Source of the DNA: Bradysia coprophila | Taxonomy: Eukaryota; Arthropoda; Insecta; Diptera; Sciaridae | Assembly: GCF_014529535.1 (NCBI RefSeq) | Contig: NW_023503372.1 | Coordinates: forward strand, 438,075-502,074 | Direction of reading: 5' to 3' | DNA length: 64,000 nt | Part shown: positions 33,357 to 44,664 of the stretch, piece after piece | Numbering within the stretch: the stretch's first letter is position 1 | How the letters are laid out: every line of letters starts with the position of its first letter | Program-made: the position numbers and the translations under genes | The notes under the pieces: generated by a model | What the model was told of the DNA's origin: nothing | What the model saw: only the letters and a program-made list of their open reading frames with translations | Databases searched by the model: none

Positions 33357-34084
33357 TTATTTGTTTTTACTTGTCCTATCGTTGTTTGCAATATTCGGCC
33401 CAAAATTTGTCGTATTTTCCCAAGCCGACGAAGTCTTGTTTTTAGTGAAATTAACGCTATCTCGGGGGACAACTTCGTTTTGCTTTTTTGACAACTCAGA
33501 GGCGTCTGGGGAGTCGACTTCGTTTGTCTCCATATTTTTGTCAAGTGATTGATTAGAATTTGATTGCACAGAAGACCAAGGATGTTTTAGAAAATTAACC
33601 GTAGAGTCCCAAGCGTTGCCAAAAGATCCTGACCTATTTTTCTTCCAACCAAAAATGTTGCTGGATTCCAGACTGTCGGATGCTGTATCACAGTCCTTAT
33701 TGGCATGATTTATGGATTTCTCAATTCGCTTTAAACCGTTATGAGGTGTTTTCAGTCCTCCTTTTATAACGAACTTTTCTTCCTCACTACCGGAACCCAC
33801 AATATCTTCTTTCAAAGGATTATCAATGCTAGATACAGCATCAAAACCATCAAAAATAGCGCCGAAACCACCGTCATCCGCTTCTTTTTGCATGTATTTG
33901 TCATTGTTCCGCATATTAAAAACATCATTGCGAATACTTCCCAACGAATACTCAATGAGTCTTAGTTTACTTTCGTCCCACACGTTTTCCTTCTCTGAAT
34001 CAGCAACTGGCAATTCTTTCTCTATCATGCCAGATGAAGTAGCATCTTCATTAGAGGCATCTGTACCAGATGCAGTTTTTTCTA
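33357..34084 (-). CDS. Unidentified acidic, Ser/Asn-rich protein, C-terminal exon
   Basis: An open frame on the minus strand runs from a possible acceptor (ttcaatag) at about 34084 to the stop at 33357, about 240 residues. An internal ATG lies at 34028, but the frame continues upstream with TASGTDASNEDATSS, so an earlier exon is likely; I could not place it. The protein is hydrophilic and acidic, with segments such as DDGGFGAIFDGFDAV, WDSTVNFLKHPW and SSAWENTTNFGPN, and no membrane span, Cys cluster or known motif. The length of the frame in AT-rich DNA argues that it is real. The function is unknown, and a decayed gene remains possible. Confidence 0.4.
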
Positions 34085-34808
34085 TTGAAATGGTGATTCG
34101 TTAGAAAAATTAATTTAAATCTGTTATGCTCCCGAACAATCTCTGAAATAATACGAAAAAAATGCTTTATACTCGGGGGGCACTGTAAACAATAAGCAAA
34201 AAAAAAAAAAAAGTGGGAAATGTTGTCGCTTCAATTTAAACATCGAAATTAAATCGTCAGAGAATTTAGGATCATGAAAGTTAAAATAAACCTGGACGGT
34301 CAATAAGAATTTGATGCTAAAGCTATACAGTGAGTGTACACCAATGCACAAATGCTGATATAATTAAAAGATCCAAAGAACAAATACAACATAATCGAAG
34401 AACGCAACAACCGGCATTGACGAAAATGTATTCAAAAATTTACAATCAACTATTTTCTCTGGCACATTGTTCATACCTCTTCGAATTAATTTTTAATTCT
34501 TATATTTTTATGGCATAGGTGATCGGTAAGTTGTAATTACTATGTGTACGTTTTGCTTGTCAAAATTGACCAAATGAGAGTAAGTCACATAATCACTTGT
34601 ATGAATGTACGCAATCGCATATGTACTCGTTGTGAATGCTAACAAACACTCGTTCGCTTCGCTAACTCATTCATAAACATTCACGTTGGTACTCACATAA
34701 TCTTGCAAACATTTATATTTTTGATGAATTGACTCTCTGACTTATAATTTCATGTTACTACCTGGTCGGAAAATTATTCATTGTTGAATAATAGTACATT
34801 ACTGCTAT

Positions 34809-34884
34809 AAGGCTGTATATAAGAGACGTGAACATATACGAGCGCTTGCGTGAGTATTAGTACGAGTCTCTTATATACAGCCTT
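34809..34884. repeat. 76-bp hairpin element
   Basis: AAGGCTGTATATAAGAGAC pairs perfectly with GTCTCTTATATACAGCCTT around a 38-bp loop. In size and AAGGC start it resembles the TTAA mini-hairpins, but TTAA flanks are not present. Confidence 0.75.
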
Positions 34885-34962
34885 TAGTGAGGTATTTTAT
34901 CGCAGTAGGCAAACATCTCTTTTTCTAGTGATATAATTTCGCTTGCAAAACCTTTAGCTCAG

Positions 34963-35441
34963 GGATCCCCAATAACGTTATTAGTAACCGAAATCATTTC
35001 GGCTACTCGAATAACGATATTCGATTACCCAAATGAATTCGGTTACTCAAATAACGTTATTCGAATAACGAAATGAATTCGGTTATTCGAATAACGTTAT
35101 TCAGAAAACCGAATAATTTCGGTTATACGAATAACGATATTCAAAAATTCAGTTTCTTTTTAAAAAAATGAAAGACGGAGCTAAAAAACGAAATTAATTT
35201 CAATAATCGAATAACGTTATTGAAATAACCGAATTCATTCTGTTTTTTGAATAACGTTATTCCGATAACCGAATTAACTTCGGTATTCAAATAACGTTAT
35301 TCGAGTAACCGAATTCATTTCAGTTATCGAATAACGTTAATAATAACGTTATTCGATAACGAAAATGAATTCGGTTACTCGAATAACGTTATTCTTGTAA
35401 CGAAATCGATTTCGGTTATAACGTTATGGATGCCTGCTTTA
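34963..35441. mobile_element. Palindrome-rich element (ATAACGTTAT / AACCGAAAT)
   Basis: Built of alternating palindromes, AATAACGTTATT (about a dozen copies) and GAAATGAATTC-like boxes with AACCGAA. The ends are similar and inverted: caGGgATCC...ATAACGTTAT at the left against ATAACGTTATggATGCCtg at the right. It resembles a MITE with internal palindromic repeats. Confidence 0.65.
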
Positions 35442-35907
35442 GCTCTCTTGGGTAAATTTGTTTACTGTTATGTACGTCGCGTATATAGCGCACAATAGAT
35501 ACACACCGTATGCGATAAATAGCGTTGATGTAAATTCAATGATGATATGCGTCCACCGACACACTCTTGCCCAATGCGGTAAAATAAATACATATGAAAA
35601 CACACACATACACATTTACTTGTAAATGCTTGTCTCCGCTAGAACTCCAGAACAAATTAAAAAAAAAAAAATTATCACTCCTAACTCTTGAACTAAATAC
35701 CAAATTTGCAATGTTTATGTATTATTCGAGGATTCATTCTTAGTCGAATTCTGATATATCCGAACAACAATGTCAAGGTCAATTTGGTTGTTTGGCTTTT
35801 ATCGCACTGAGTGCTCTATACGCATTCTGCACTAAACTCTATCATAGGCAGTTGAGTGAAAATTGTATTGCGACGCAGATGTATCTTGGTAACTTTCCAC
35901 TATGATG

Positions 35908-36020
35908 AAATTGTTTTTGTTGTCTTGTGGCCGGAAAATGTGTCATTAATGTCTTGCTCAAAGCCGGTTTTTCTCATTTCCAGGAAATGATTTCCTGGTC
36001 ACAAGACAACAATTGTTTTT
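35908..36020. mobile_element. MITE (~113 bp)
   Basis: AAATTGTTTTTGTTGTCTTG at the left pairs with CAAGACAACAATTGTTTTT at the right. Confidence 0.65.
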
Positions 36021-36694
36021 CCTTTCGATTAAATGGTAATGGGGAGTGTAATGGTTATACGTTAACAGTCGAAGACATTTTTTAGTCTCATGGAAAACGA
36101 TAAATTATCACGAACGGAAAAATTCGTACACAATTCTCAAAATATGACACAATTTGTTATGCTACTCATAGAGTTTTTTATAAAATTTACATACCAGACA
36201 TTTTCGATTTCAGTTAAATTTCGTTTGTAAATCAATTTATTTTTGAGCACAATTTAATTATTTGAATTTGCTGTTTAACGTTCAACGTTCTACCTGCGAC
36301 TAACCAAATTTTGTACGCTCTCGATTTCCTTTTCATTTTTCGGTAAAAAATATCTGCATTTCTACTACCAGACTGTTTCGGTATAGGAGAGAGTGATTGC
36401 TCTCTGTTAGAGATATTTTTTTTTTGTTCTACCTCACCCCAAGCAATACGGGCTATTGGAAGTTTTCGAAGAACAAATTGTTGAGCAACCAGCCATTTCA
36501 ACGAATGATCTCTGGCCTACACCCAAAGAGTTCTGCCGGGAGCTGAAAAGCTGGCCATGATGCTGACACAATAGAAACAAAGTTGTAGATGGTTTCACCG
36601 GATTAACGCAACCGAACTGCCATTGGCAAAGCAAAATCCCTTTCTAAAATATTGAGAGTGCCCTTTTGATTGTAAATTCCTTTTATTTGATTTA

Positions 36695-36775
36695 TCCATG
36701 GTAAATATATGGGCGGAGGTAATGCCATTCAGACAGAATAGTTCGATGCTAATGCCACCTGCACCCACACAGACG
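36695..36775 (+). repeat. Partial GGTAATGCCATTCAGAC MITE
   Basis: Starts ccatggtaaatatatggg, then gcggaggtaatgccattcag, as in the left end of the element at 58073. Confidence 0.6.
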
Positions 36776-36787
36776 AAAAAATTGCTT

Positions 36788-37022
36788 GTCTGAACCACAG
36801 ATAGGTGATCGAGACCAACGGTGTTGTTGTTTGAACTCAGGAGGTCCGAATAACTTATCACACCAACGGCCGACCGGATCGCTGTACTCTCATTGTCATA
36901 TATTCGAGTATGTTACCTCTCCACACAGACTGGGACGAACGGAGGTGTGCTCCATATTCAGGGCACCAAGACCTATCCAACGCACTATGTCACCATCCGT
37001 GTACATTACCTGTGTTGCCTAG
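36788..37022 (+). repeat. Single arm of the R2 repeat
   Basis: Matches one arm of the foldback at 5820-6200: agataggtgatcgagacc, then cagggcaccaagacctatcc, then caccatccgtgtaca. Confidence 0.6.
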
Positions 37023-37597
37023 TGTAATTAAACAAATAACTACCGCCGAAAATTACCGGCAAAAATACAGCTAGTTACCGACAGCAGATAAAATACTATT
37101 TCAAACGACAATACATAGATGTCGCGGATAACCTCTTAATTTCCATTGACATTTCGTTTGTGTAATGACGGAGTTTATTGTTATTCATTAAAACGTCAGT
37201 TATGATAAAAGATTCAACAGTACTATTTATAAATTGGTAAAGTTTATAACGGAACTGAAAGACAACCGGAAGTTTGATAATTACAGTTAAAAGTGCCTAC
37301 TAATCTGAAACAAATTCCGATATACGATATAAACGTTCGAGAATAGAAGTTGCAATTAAATTGCACCAAAAGGCTTACGGAACCAATCAAGAATTAGGTA
37401 AACAAAACTGATTCTAATTTAGAAATATAACATGCAAGACCGTTAAAACCAGAGTCCAAAAAATGTGCTTCCAATAAAGATAGCGGTGGTCCATCATCTT
37501 TAGACAGAGGATATTAAATCTACTATCTCAGCATTACAGAGACAGTTTTAATCGATTTTTGATTATCTCTACTTTTCTTTCGGGTGATCAACCAAAA

Positions 37598-37874
37598 TTA
37601 TTTTAGCATGCGTTAGGAAAATAACTATTTTCGCAACTAGTGACGAAAAGTAGGACTTTCCATTGCCTTTATTGCGAAAAGCGTTGTATGCAACCGATGT
37701 GCAAAGTACTTTATTGGGCTCTAGATGTGTAATTATGTGTGTCATAATACATATCGTGAGCCTAATAAAGTACTTTGCATCGAGTTGCATTCAACGTTTT
37801 ATGCCAGAGAGGCATCTAAAGTTTGCATATTTTGTGAGTGGCATAAATAACTATTTCCTAACTAGTGTTAAAAT
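37598..37874. mobile_element. MITE of the TTCCTAAC family, long member
   Basis: ATTTTAGCATGCGTTAGGAA at the left is inverted at the right (TTCCTAACTAGTGTTAAAAT). An inner perfect palindrome pairs GCAAAGTACTTTATT with AATAAAGTACTTTGC. Confidence 0.65.
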
Positions 37875-37911
37875 GTCACGATTTCGTTGCGTATTTCTAA
37901 CGTCGTTTAGG

Positions 37912-38034
37912 AAAAACAATGTTCCTAACTTATGTTAAAGGATTATTTTAAGCGAATTCGGTTCGCCTCCGGCTCGTGCTGGAAACCTCTTATTGGCTAA
38001 AACAGTCTTTTAGCATAAGTTAGGAAAATAATTA
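37912..38034. mobile_element. MITE of the TTCCTAAC family, short member
   Basis: GTTCCTAACTTATGTTAAA at the left pairs with TTTAGCATAAGTTAGGAA at the right. It ends about 65 bp before the acceptor of the zinc-finger exon. Confidence 0.7.
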
Positions 38035-38122
38035 TCTCAGTACCCGACCCAAAAATCAACATTACAACACTTGTGAAACGACATACTATTATTTTCAGGA
38101 AACATACAGACTACATGAAGCC

Positions 38123-39283
38123 ATGGCAACCGAAGACGAGTATTTCATCAAACCAGAACTTGAAATCGTGGACGTCGCTCAGTGCGAGAGCTCATCCGAA
38201 CCTTATGAATGCGATTTTTGTTTCTCGAATTTCAACCTTAAATCTGAATTAGATCGACACATGGCAACATTGCACGATGAAGAGACAGTCTCGAAGCAAG
38301 AAAACCAGCAGAATTCTAGCCACATATTACAGTGTAAGGACTGTGGAATGGATTTTGCGGATCGGAAACGTTTAACTGAACATGTGAGCCTTGCCCATAA
38401 GGGTTCGTCATCGAACAAACCGCACAAATGTACCATTTGCTCTGCATCCTTCAAACAGAAGTACACTTTGAACAATCACGTTCGGACCCATAGTTACGTT
38501 CGAGAGTTTCAGTGTGACCTATGCGACAGTGATTTCAAGCACAAGCGGAGCTTAGACGTTCATAAAAAGATTCATGCTGGCGTCAAGCTATTTGAATGTC
38601 AAGTGTGCGGACACGCCTTTGTCCGCAAGTATCATCTAACACAACATATCCGAACGCATACGAAGGAACGACCATACCAATGTGTACATTGCTCGAAAAC
38701 GTTTAGGCAGAGTGGCGCTCTGCATGCTCACGTTCGAATACACACCGGCGAGACCCCATTCAAATGTGGCCACTGTCCAGCAGCCTTTAAGCAAATAAAT
38801 GCCTTAAATTGTCACTTGAGATCGCACCATGGCTATGAGAACGCTCAGTACGAACACGATTACAAATGTCCAGTTTGTACGGCCTCATTTTCAAGTAACA
38901 GCAGTCTTCGTCTACATCTTACTGTGCACACCTATGATCGTAGTCACAAGTGTAGCACCTGTTCGGCGACGTTCAAGCATAGATCGAGTCTACGCAACCA
39001 CGTTCTAACACATTCCAGGGAGTTTAAATTCAAGTGTACGTTATGCAAAGCGGGATTTCATTTGAAGCCGAATTTGGTCGAACATATACGTATTCATACC
39101 AATGAGCGACCATTTGTGTGTAACGTGTGCTCGACTGCTTTTCGGACCAAAAGTGCTTTGAATCGGCACATATTAACGCATACTAAAGAGAAGAATTACC
39201 AATGCGACATTTGTGGTTCCAAATTTGCTACATACAATTTAGTTAAGACTCACGTACTACGGAATCATGCGCGGAAAAGGTAG
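38123..39283 (+). CDS. Twelve-finger C2H2 zinc-finger protein
   Basis: An uninterrupted frame of 386 residues. The ATG at 38123 sits in a strong context (gccatgg); an acceptor (attttcag) ends at 38099, so a 5' non-coding exon is likely upstream. Twelve C2H2 fingers run from about residue 30 to the end, the first (YECDFCFSNF) and last (YQCDICGSKF) having H-x4-H spacing. Linkers of fingers 5-7 are near-consensus (HTKERPYQC, HTGETPFKC); several others are degenerate. The short N-terminus is acidic, with no ZAD, KRAB or BTB domain seen. The expected role is sequence-specific DNA binding in the nucleus; the target is unknown and no named orthologue is claimed. It lies about 900 bp upstream of the palindromic satellite, with MITEs on its 5' side. 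Confidence 0.93.
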   Translation: MATEDEYFIKPELEIVDVAQCESSSEPYECDFCFSNFNLKSELDRHMATLHDEETVSKQENQQNSSHILQCKDCGMDFADRKRLTEHVSLAHKGSSSNKPHKCTICSASFKQKYTLNNHVRTHSYVREFQCDLCDSDFKHKRSLDVHKKIHAGVKLFECQVCGHAFVRKYHLTQHIRTHTKERPYQCVHCSKTFRQSGALHAHVRIHTGETPFKCGHCPAAFKQINALNCHLRSHHGYENAQYEHDYKCPVCTASFSSNSSLRLHLTVHTYDRSHKCSTCSATFKHRSSLRNHVLTHSREFKFKCTLCKAGFHLKPNLVEHIRIHTNERPFVCNVCSTAFRTKSALNRHILTHTKEKNYQCDICGSKFATYNLVKTHVLRNHARKR

Positions 39284-40192
39284 AATTTGAAGATTGTTAA
39301 ATATATAAGTCTCAACTATCGACGGTCGAATATATGATGATTTGTTCAGATGATCTTTTGCATTTTATACTTTAATCGAATGGGCAACGAGGGATAAATC
39401 ACAATTTGAATTCCAATTTAAATGGGCAAATTTGAGGAAATTTTCTGAAATTCTGAAAGGCATCTTATAGAAATGTGCTAAGTATGCATTGCTAAGGAAG
39501 TGTGAAAATAGCGTAGAAACATATCAGATGAAAGAGTAACTAATGAAACGAATCAAGAAAAAAGTGATATGTGACCAACTTTTGCTTCTAAACTTTAAGA
39601 TCAAGCGCAGTATTGTCAAATTTTATTTTGTTATTTTAAAAGTCCAAGTCTTTGTCTTTGTTTTGGCCAATAGTGCATTCTGTTATATTTTGTAAAGTGA
39701 ATCACTTCACACTTGCAGCGTTACAATTTCTGAAATTCAAGCTTATTTTCTTCGTAAGTTTAGTCTATAAGATGATAATCGCTCGCGTGTGTGAATAGTC
39801 TATAATATGCTGTTCGCCAGCGCTGGCAAGTAGTCATTCGTATTTAATAATAATTCTTCACTCAAGGAATTTTTAAAATTGACACATTTTCTGAGTTTTT
39901 GATTTTTCCATTTAAAAATAAGTGCAAATGCAAAATTCAAAAAAGAAAATCAGTAAACAGAAAATGTGCCGGTTTTCAAAATTCCGTGTGTGTATTGTAT
40001 TAGCCGACGGATCCTTATTCATAAATCACAGTAACAGTTTCAAGTCAGAGTTAAGCGCTATAAATATAAGAAAGTAAAACAAATAAAATAACTGGGACAA
40101 ATAATCACAAAGGTCACTAATCATCACCAAGGTTCTGAAGACTTTGTTCTGAATTTTGTCTGATCGAAGCTACCGGAGTCAAGGGATTTGGC
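39284..40192. other. 3' flank of the zinc-finger gene
   Basis: AT-rich. It includes an AATAAA near 40082 that could end the transcript just before the satellite array. No other feature is seen. Confidence 0.5.
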
Positions 40193-42117
40193 TTAAGGCC
40201 AGGTTATGGTCCGATATATCGCACATATGTCAGGACGCATAACCTGGCCTTTTTTAAGGCCAGGTTATGGTCCGATATATCGCACATATGTCAGGACGCA
40301 TAACCTGGCCTTTTTTAAGGCCAGGTTATGGTCCGATATATCGCACATATGTCAAGACGCATAACCTGGCCTTTTTTAAGGCCAGGTTATGGTCCGATAT
40401 ATCGCACATATGTCAAGACGCATAACCTGGCCTTTTTTAAGGCCAGGTTATGGTCCGATATATCGCACATATGTCAGGACGCATAACCTGGCCCTTTTTA
40501 AGGCCAGGTTATGGTCCGATATATCGCACATATGTCAGGACGCATAACCTGGCCCTTTTTAAGGCCAGGTTATGGTCCGATATATCGCACATATGTCAGG
40601 ACGCATAACCTGGCCTTTTTTAAGGCCAGGTTATGGTCCGATATATCGCACATATGTCAGGACGCATAACCTGGCCTTTTTTAAGGCCAGGTTATGGTCC
40701 GATATATCGCACATATGTCAGGACGCATAACCTGGCCTTTTTTAAGGCCAGGTTATGGTCCGATATATCGCACATATGTCAGGACGCATAACCTGGCCTT
40801 TTTTAAGGCCAGGTTATGGTCCGATATATCGCACATATGTCAGGACGCATAACCTGGCCTTTTTTAAGGCCAGGTTATGGTCCGATATATCGCACATATG
40901 TCAGGACGCATAACCTGGCCTTTTTTAAGGCCAGGTTATGGTCCGATATATCGCACATATGTCAGGACGCATAACCTGGCCTTTTTTAAGGCCAGGTTAT
41001 GGTCCGATATATCGCACATATGTCAGGACGCATAACCTGGCCTTTTTTAAGGCCAGGTTATGGTCCGATATATCGCACATATGTCAGGACGCATAACCTG
41101 GCCTTTTTTAAGGCCAGGTTATGGTCCGATATATCGCACATATGTCAGGACGCATAACCTGGCCTTTTTTAAGGCCAGGTTATGGTCCGATATATCGCAC
41201 ATATGTCAGGACGCATAACCTGGCCTTTTTTAAGGCCAGGTTATGGTCCGATATATCGCACATATGTCAGGACGCATAACCTGGCCTTTTTTAAGGCCAG
41301 GTTATGGTCCGATATATCGCACATATGTCAGGACGCATAACCTGGCCTTTTTTAAGGCCAGGTTATGGTCCGATATATCGCACATATGTCAGGACGCATA
41401 ACCTGGCCTTTTTTAAGGCCAGGTTATGGTCCGATATATCGCACATATGTCAGGACGCATAACCTGGCCTTTTTTAAGGCCAGGTTATGGTCCGATATAT
41501 CGCACATATGTCAGGACGCATAACCTGGCCTTTTTTAAGGCCAGGTTATGGTCCGATATATCGCACATATGTCAGGACGCATAACCTGGCCTTTTTTAAG
41601 GCCAGGTTATGGTCCGATATATCGCACATATGTCAGGACGCATAACCTGGCCTTTTTTAAGGCCAGGTTATGGTCCGATATATCGCACATATGTCAGGAC
41701 GCATAACCTGGCCTTTTTTAAGGCCAGGTTATGGTCCGATATATCGCACATATGTCAGGACGCATAACCTGGCCTTTTTTAAGGCCAGGTTATGGTCCGA
41801 TATATCGCACATATGTCAGGACGCATAACCTGGCCTTTTTTAAGGCCAGGTTATGGTCCGATATATCGCACATATGTCAGGACGCATAACCTGGCCTTTT
41901 TTAAGGCCAGGTTATGGTCCGATATATCGCACATATGTCAGGACGCATAACCTGGCCTTTTTTAAGGCCAGGTTATGGTCCGATATATCGCACATATGTC
42001 AGGACGTATAACCTGGCCTTTTTTAAGGACAGGTTATGGTCCGATATATCGCACATATGTCAGGACGCATAACCTGGCCTTTTTTAAGGACAGGTTATGG
42101 TCCGATATATCGCACAT
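40193..42117 (+). repeat. Tandem array: 31 units of a 61-bp palindromic repeat
   Basis: Unit length is exactly 61 bp, starting TTAAGGCC. There are 31 full units plus a truncated 32nd (42084-42117). Each unit is a hairpin: AAGGCCAGGTTATG pairs with CATAACCTGGCCTT around gtccgatatatcgc and acatatgtcaggac, and a TTTTTTAA linker joins units. Because the outer arms of neighbouring units are also complementary, every arm can pair either within its unit or across the linker. Variants sit only at the edges: tcaagac in units 3-4, ggcccttttt in units 5-6, cgtataacc in unit 30 and aaggacagg in units 31-32. The middle is essentially invariant, as expected from recent expansion or homogenisation. The solo progenitor-like copy is at 12584-12644. 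Confidence 0.97.
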
Positions 42118-42181
42118 TTTGTTTATCTAGTGTCGAAATATCGCGACTTAGTCGCTCATTTCCGACACACTATAAACAAAA
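42117..42181. repeat. 65-bp hairpin bordering the array
   Basis: TTTTGTTTAT followed by TAGTGTCG pairs with CGACACACTATAAACAAAA. It begins where the last array unit breaks off. Confidence 0.65.
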
Positions 42182-42183
42182 AG

Positions 42184-42275
42184 TTGTTCCTAACTTATGC
42201 TAAGAGGCTTGTTTAGCGAGCTCGATACCTTTCGTTCGCTAAAAAAAAATTCTTAGCACGCGTTAGGAAAAATAC
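42184..42275. mobile_element. MITE of the TTCCTAAC family
   Basis: GTTCCTAACTTATGCTAAGA at the left pairs with TCTTAGCACGCGTTAGGAA at the right, about 92 bp. Members at 37598 and 37912 flank the zinc-finger gene on the other side. Confidence 0.7.
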
Positions 42276-42947
42276 TATTGCATGCTGTGATTTCTGTGAA
42301 AAAAAAAACCGTAAAAGGTAAGAGGTCAAGAAAAGAAAATTAGACCGAACCTGAAGTAAAAGCAAGTTCAAACAGAGCGCGGCGATACCAAATGATTTAT
42401 CACTTCGACGCGCCGGGAAGTCTCACCAGAGCGGATCGAAACTGATTGTGCGGAAGCATCGGGTCAACGTATCGTGCTGCAATGTTGAATAATATATGTA
42501 CATGCCATGGTGAACGGTGAATTATTGTGCATTCCAATACTGATAAATATTACGCGTGCCAGCGTTGACCTAATTCATTGATCGAAGGTGTGGCGATTGA
42601 TATTTACCGATGATTGATTATTCATACAACGTTGTCAATACGAGTTGTTCACATTTTCACCTTTTGTCGTCTCCTAGCAAGAAAACCACACAAAACTTAA
42701 ATGGAAATGTCGTACTAAAGACCTGACCTATTCTGACTTCAATTATTTGGATTATATTTCACTTTGTCGCGCACATAAGGTTGTCAATTCAAAATTGTGC
42801 GCCTCGAATATGCGAATATTCTCGATGTGACAGTAAATGTCACTGAATGTTATTGTTCGAAATGTGAAGCATGGTGTTTACCAAAATGATTTCAAACACT
42901 TCCACTGTACATTGCTAAGCTAGTAAATTTAAAATAAATTTACAAAA
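42276..42947. other. Upstream region of RCC1L
   Basis: AT-rich promoter-side DNA; no TATA box or repeat recognised. Confidence 0.4.
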
Positions 42948-44664
42948 ATGTTGAAACCACTGATCCCAGTTCTGAACGTTCAAATCAGGCGGCACTTTGC
43001 GACCAAAATAAAAAAGTGCGTCATTCTACAGGACAAGGACAAAATACCGGGTAAGAATTGCCGACAATTTTTGCACATCAATCACAACGCAGTTTTAAGT
43101 CCAATAAATCCTTTTTCTCTATGTGTAGTTGACCGATATCCTCTCGCTTCCAAATCTGAACGCCGTGTGTATGTCTGGGGTCATGCAGCAACTGGAGCTC
43201 TCGGATACCAAAAATCACTCAAAAAACAAAAACTGAAACACACCCAATTCGTTCAACATCCATCCCGCCTACAATTCGCTGAAGTGCAAGACGTAATCGA
43301 TGTCGCTTGTGGCTATGGATTTTCAGCTTTCGCCGTGAAACGTTCTGATGACATCAGCCTTTTCGGCTGTGGCATCAATACAGACTCTCAAGTCGGTTTC
43401 CACAAATTTGGAGGCGTCACAAATCGACCCATGGAACTGATGATATACCCAGCGCCAATAGCACTCCCGAAGCGTACGGATGACTGTAAAATTCAAATAA
43501 AAAGTGTCGCTGCCGGTAGAGCCCATTTGCTTGCACTATCAGAGGATGGTGTTGTTTTTGCAATGGGTAACAATGCGTACGGACAGTGCGGACGGCCGGT
43601 GGTGGAAAATGAAAAATACGCAGCAAGTCAGACAGTTCATCGAATCGAAGAATTGAATGGTACAAAAATCGCTGGCATCACATGCGGTCAAGACCATAGT
43701 CTCTTTCTGTTGAACAATGGAACAGTATTTTCGTGTGGATGGGGAGCCGATGGTCAAACTGGATTAGGTCATTACAAATCGGTCGATGTGCCAACGTTGA
43801 TCGGTGGAGATATTTCTACGGAGAACATAGTCAAAGTTGCCGGCACTGTTGATTGTGTGCTGATGTTAAATGGTGAATAACGTTTACATTTGCATGTGTT
43901 ATCTCAATGGTTGGACTCAACCTTTACTTCGGTTTTTATTGCAGATAAGGGCGAAGTGTTTGGGTTCGGCAATGCTGAATATGGACAACTCGAAACAGTA
44001 GGAGACAGTCAACAAGTCAATGAACCGAAATTCGTAAGCTTTACAAAAGGTTTGGGGAAAATTGTCGACATTGCTGCTGGTGGCTCATTCTGTATGGTTC
44101 TTAATGGTAAGACTGTAAAATAGTTGTGAAAGACCCATTAAGGAAGTTATCCCATTCGTGTCTCAGTTTCTAAATCCAAATCAGCCAATGTTGCATGAGA
44201 CAACATTTTTGGCCTCAGTATAGCATTCTCTGAATTTTCGATCATTGCCACTCACACATCCCGCTCACATGGGACCATACATTTCATTTTTACTTAAAAA
44301 TGTGTCTTCTCTACATTCAATTACAGAAAACGGTGACGTCTTCACGTGGGGCTATGGCATCCTCGGCCTGGGTCCAAAAGTCGACTATATAAAGGAACCC
44401 ACTCAAATACCGGCAACACTATTCGGCCGAAATGAATTGAGCCCAGAATCTCGTGTCACTTCAATTTCGTGTGGCATTAGCCACATGGCAGCGATCAACA
44501 GTGACAACGATGTGTACATGTGGGGACGCAATAAACTCGGTTGCCTCGGACTTGGCAATACGGATGATCAATTTTTTCCGCTTAAAATTGCTGTTACGGC
44601 TAAAGTGTTGAAAGTCAGCTGTGGTGTGGATCATACGTTGGCGTTGTGTAAGCCGTTCATTTAA
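42948..44664 (+). CDS. RCC1L: RCC1-like mitochondrial protein (RCC1L/WBSCR16)
   Basis: Four exons: 42948-43050, 43129-43872, 43945-44106 and 44327-44664 (taa), all GT-AG and in phase, giving 448 residues (human RCC1L is about 464). The N-terminus (MLKPLIPVLNVQIRRHFATK) is basic and amphipathic, fitting mitochondrial import. RCC1 blade signatures follow in order: RVYVWGHAATGALG, VVFAMGNNAYGQCG, ITCGQDHSLFLL, VFSCGWGADGQTGLG, VFGFGNAEYGQL, VFTWGYGILGLGP, ISCGISHMAAI, VYMWGRNKLGCLGLGN and VSCGVDHTLALC. Together they make a seven-bladed propeller. RCC1L works in mitochondrial ribosome and rRNA/pseudouridylation modules and has been linked to OPA1. The gene converges on the cyclotransferase gene, with 361 bp between stops. 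Nothing looks broken. Confidence 0.93.

Larger units (their letters stand above)
34085..38122. other. Repeat-rich intergenic stretch before the zinc-finger gene
   Basis: Contains a 76-bp hairpin (34809-34884), an AACCGAAAT palindromic element (34963-35441), a MITE (35908-36020), two dispersed-family fragments (36695-37022) and two TTCCTAAC-family elements (37598-38034). No supported gene. Confidence 0.6.

Noticed and set aside
36232-36861. Minus-strand frames of 66-89 codons
   Set aside because: Partly composed of dispersed MITE sequence; no motif or splice support.
40193-42117. CRISPR array
   Set aside because: The 61-bp repeats are contiguous with no unique spacers, the units are complete palindromes, and the surrounding genes are spliced eukaryotic genes.
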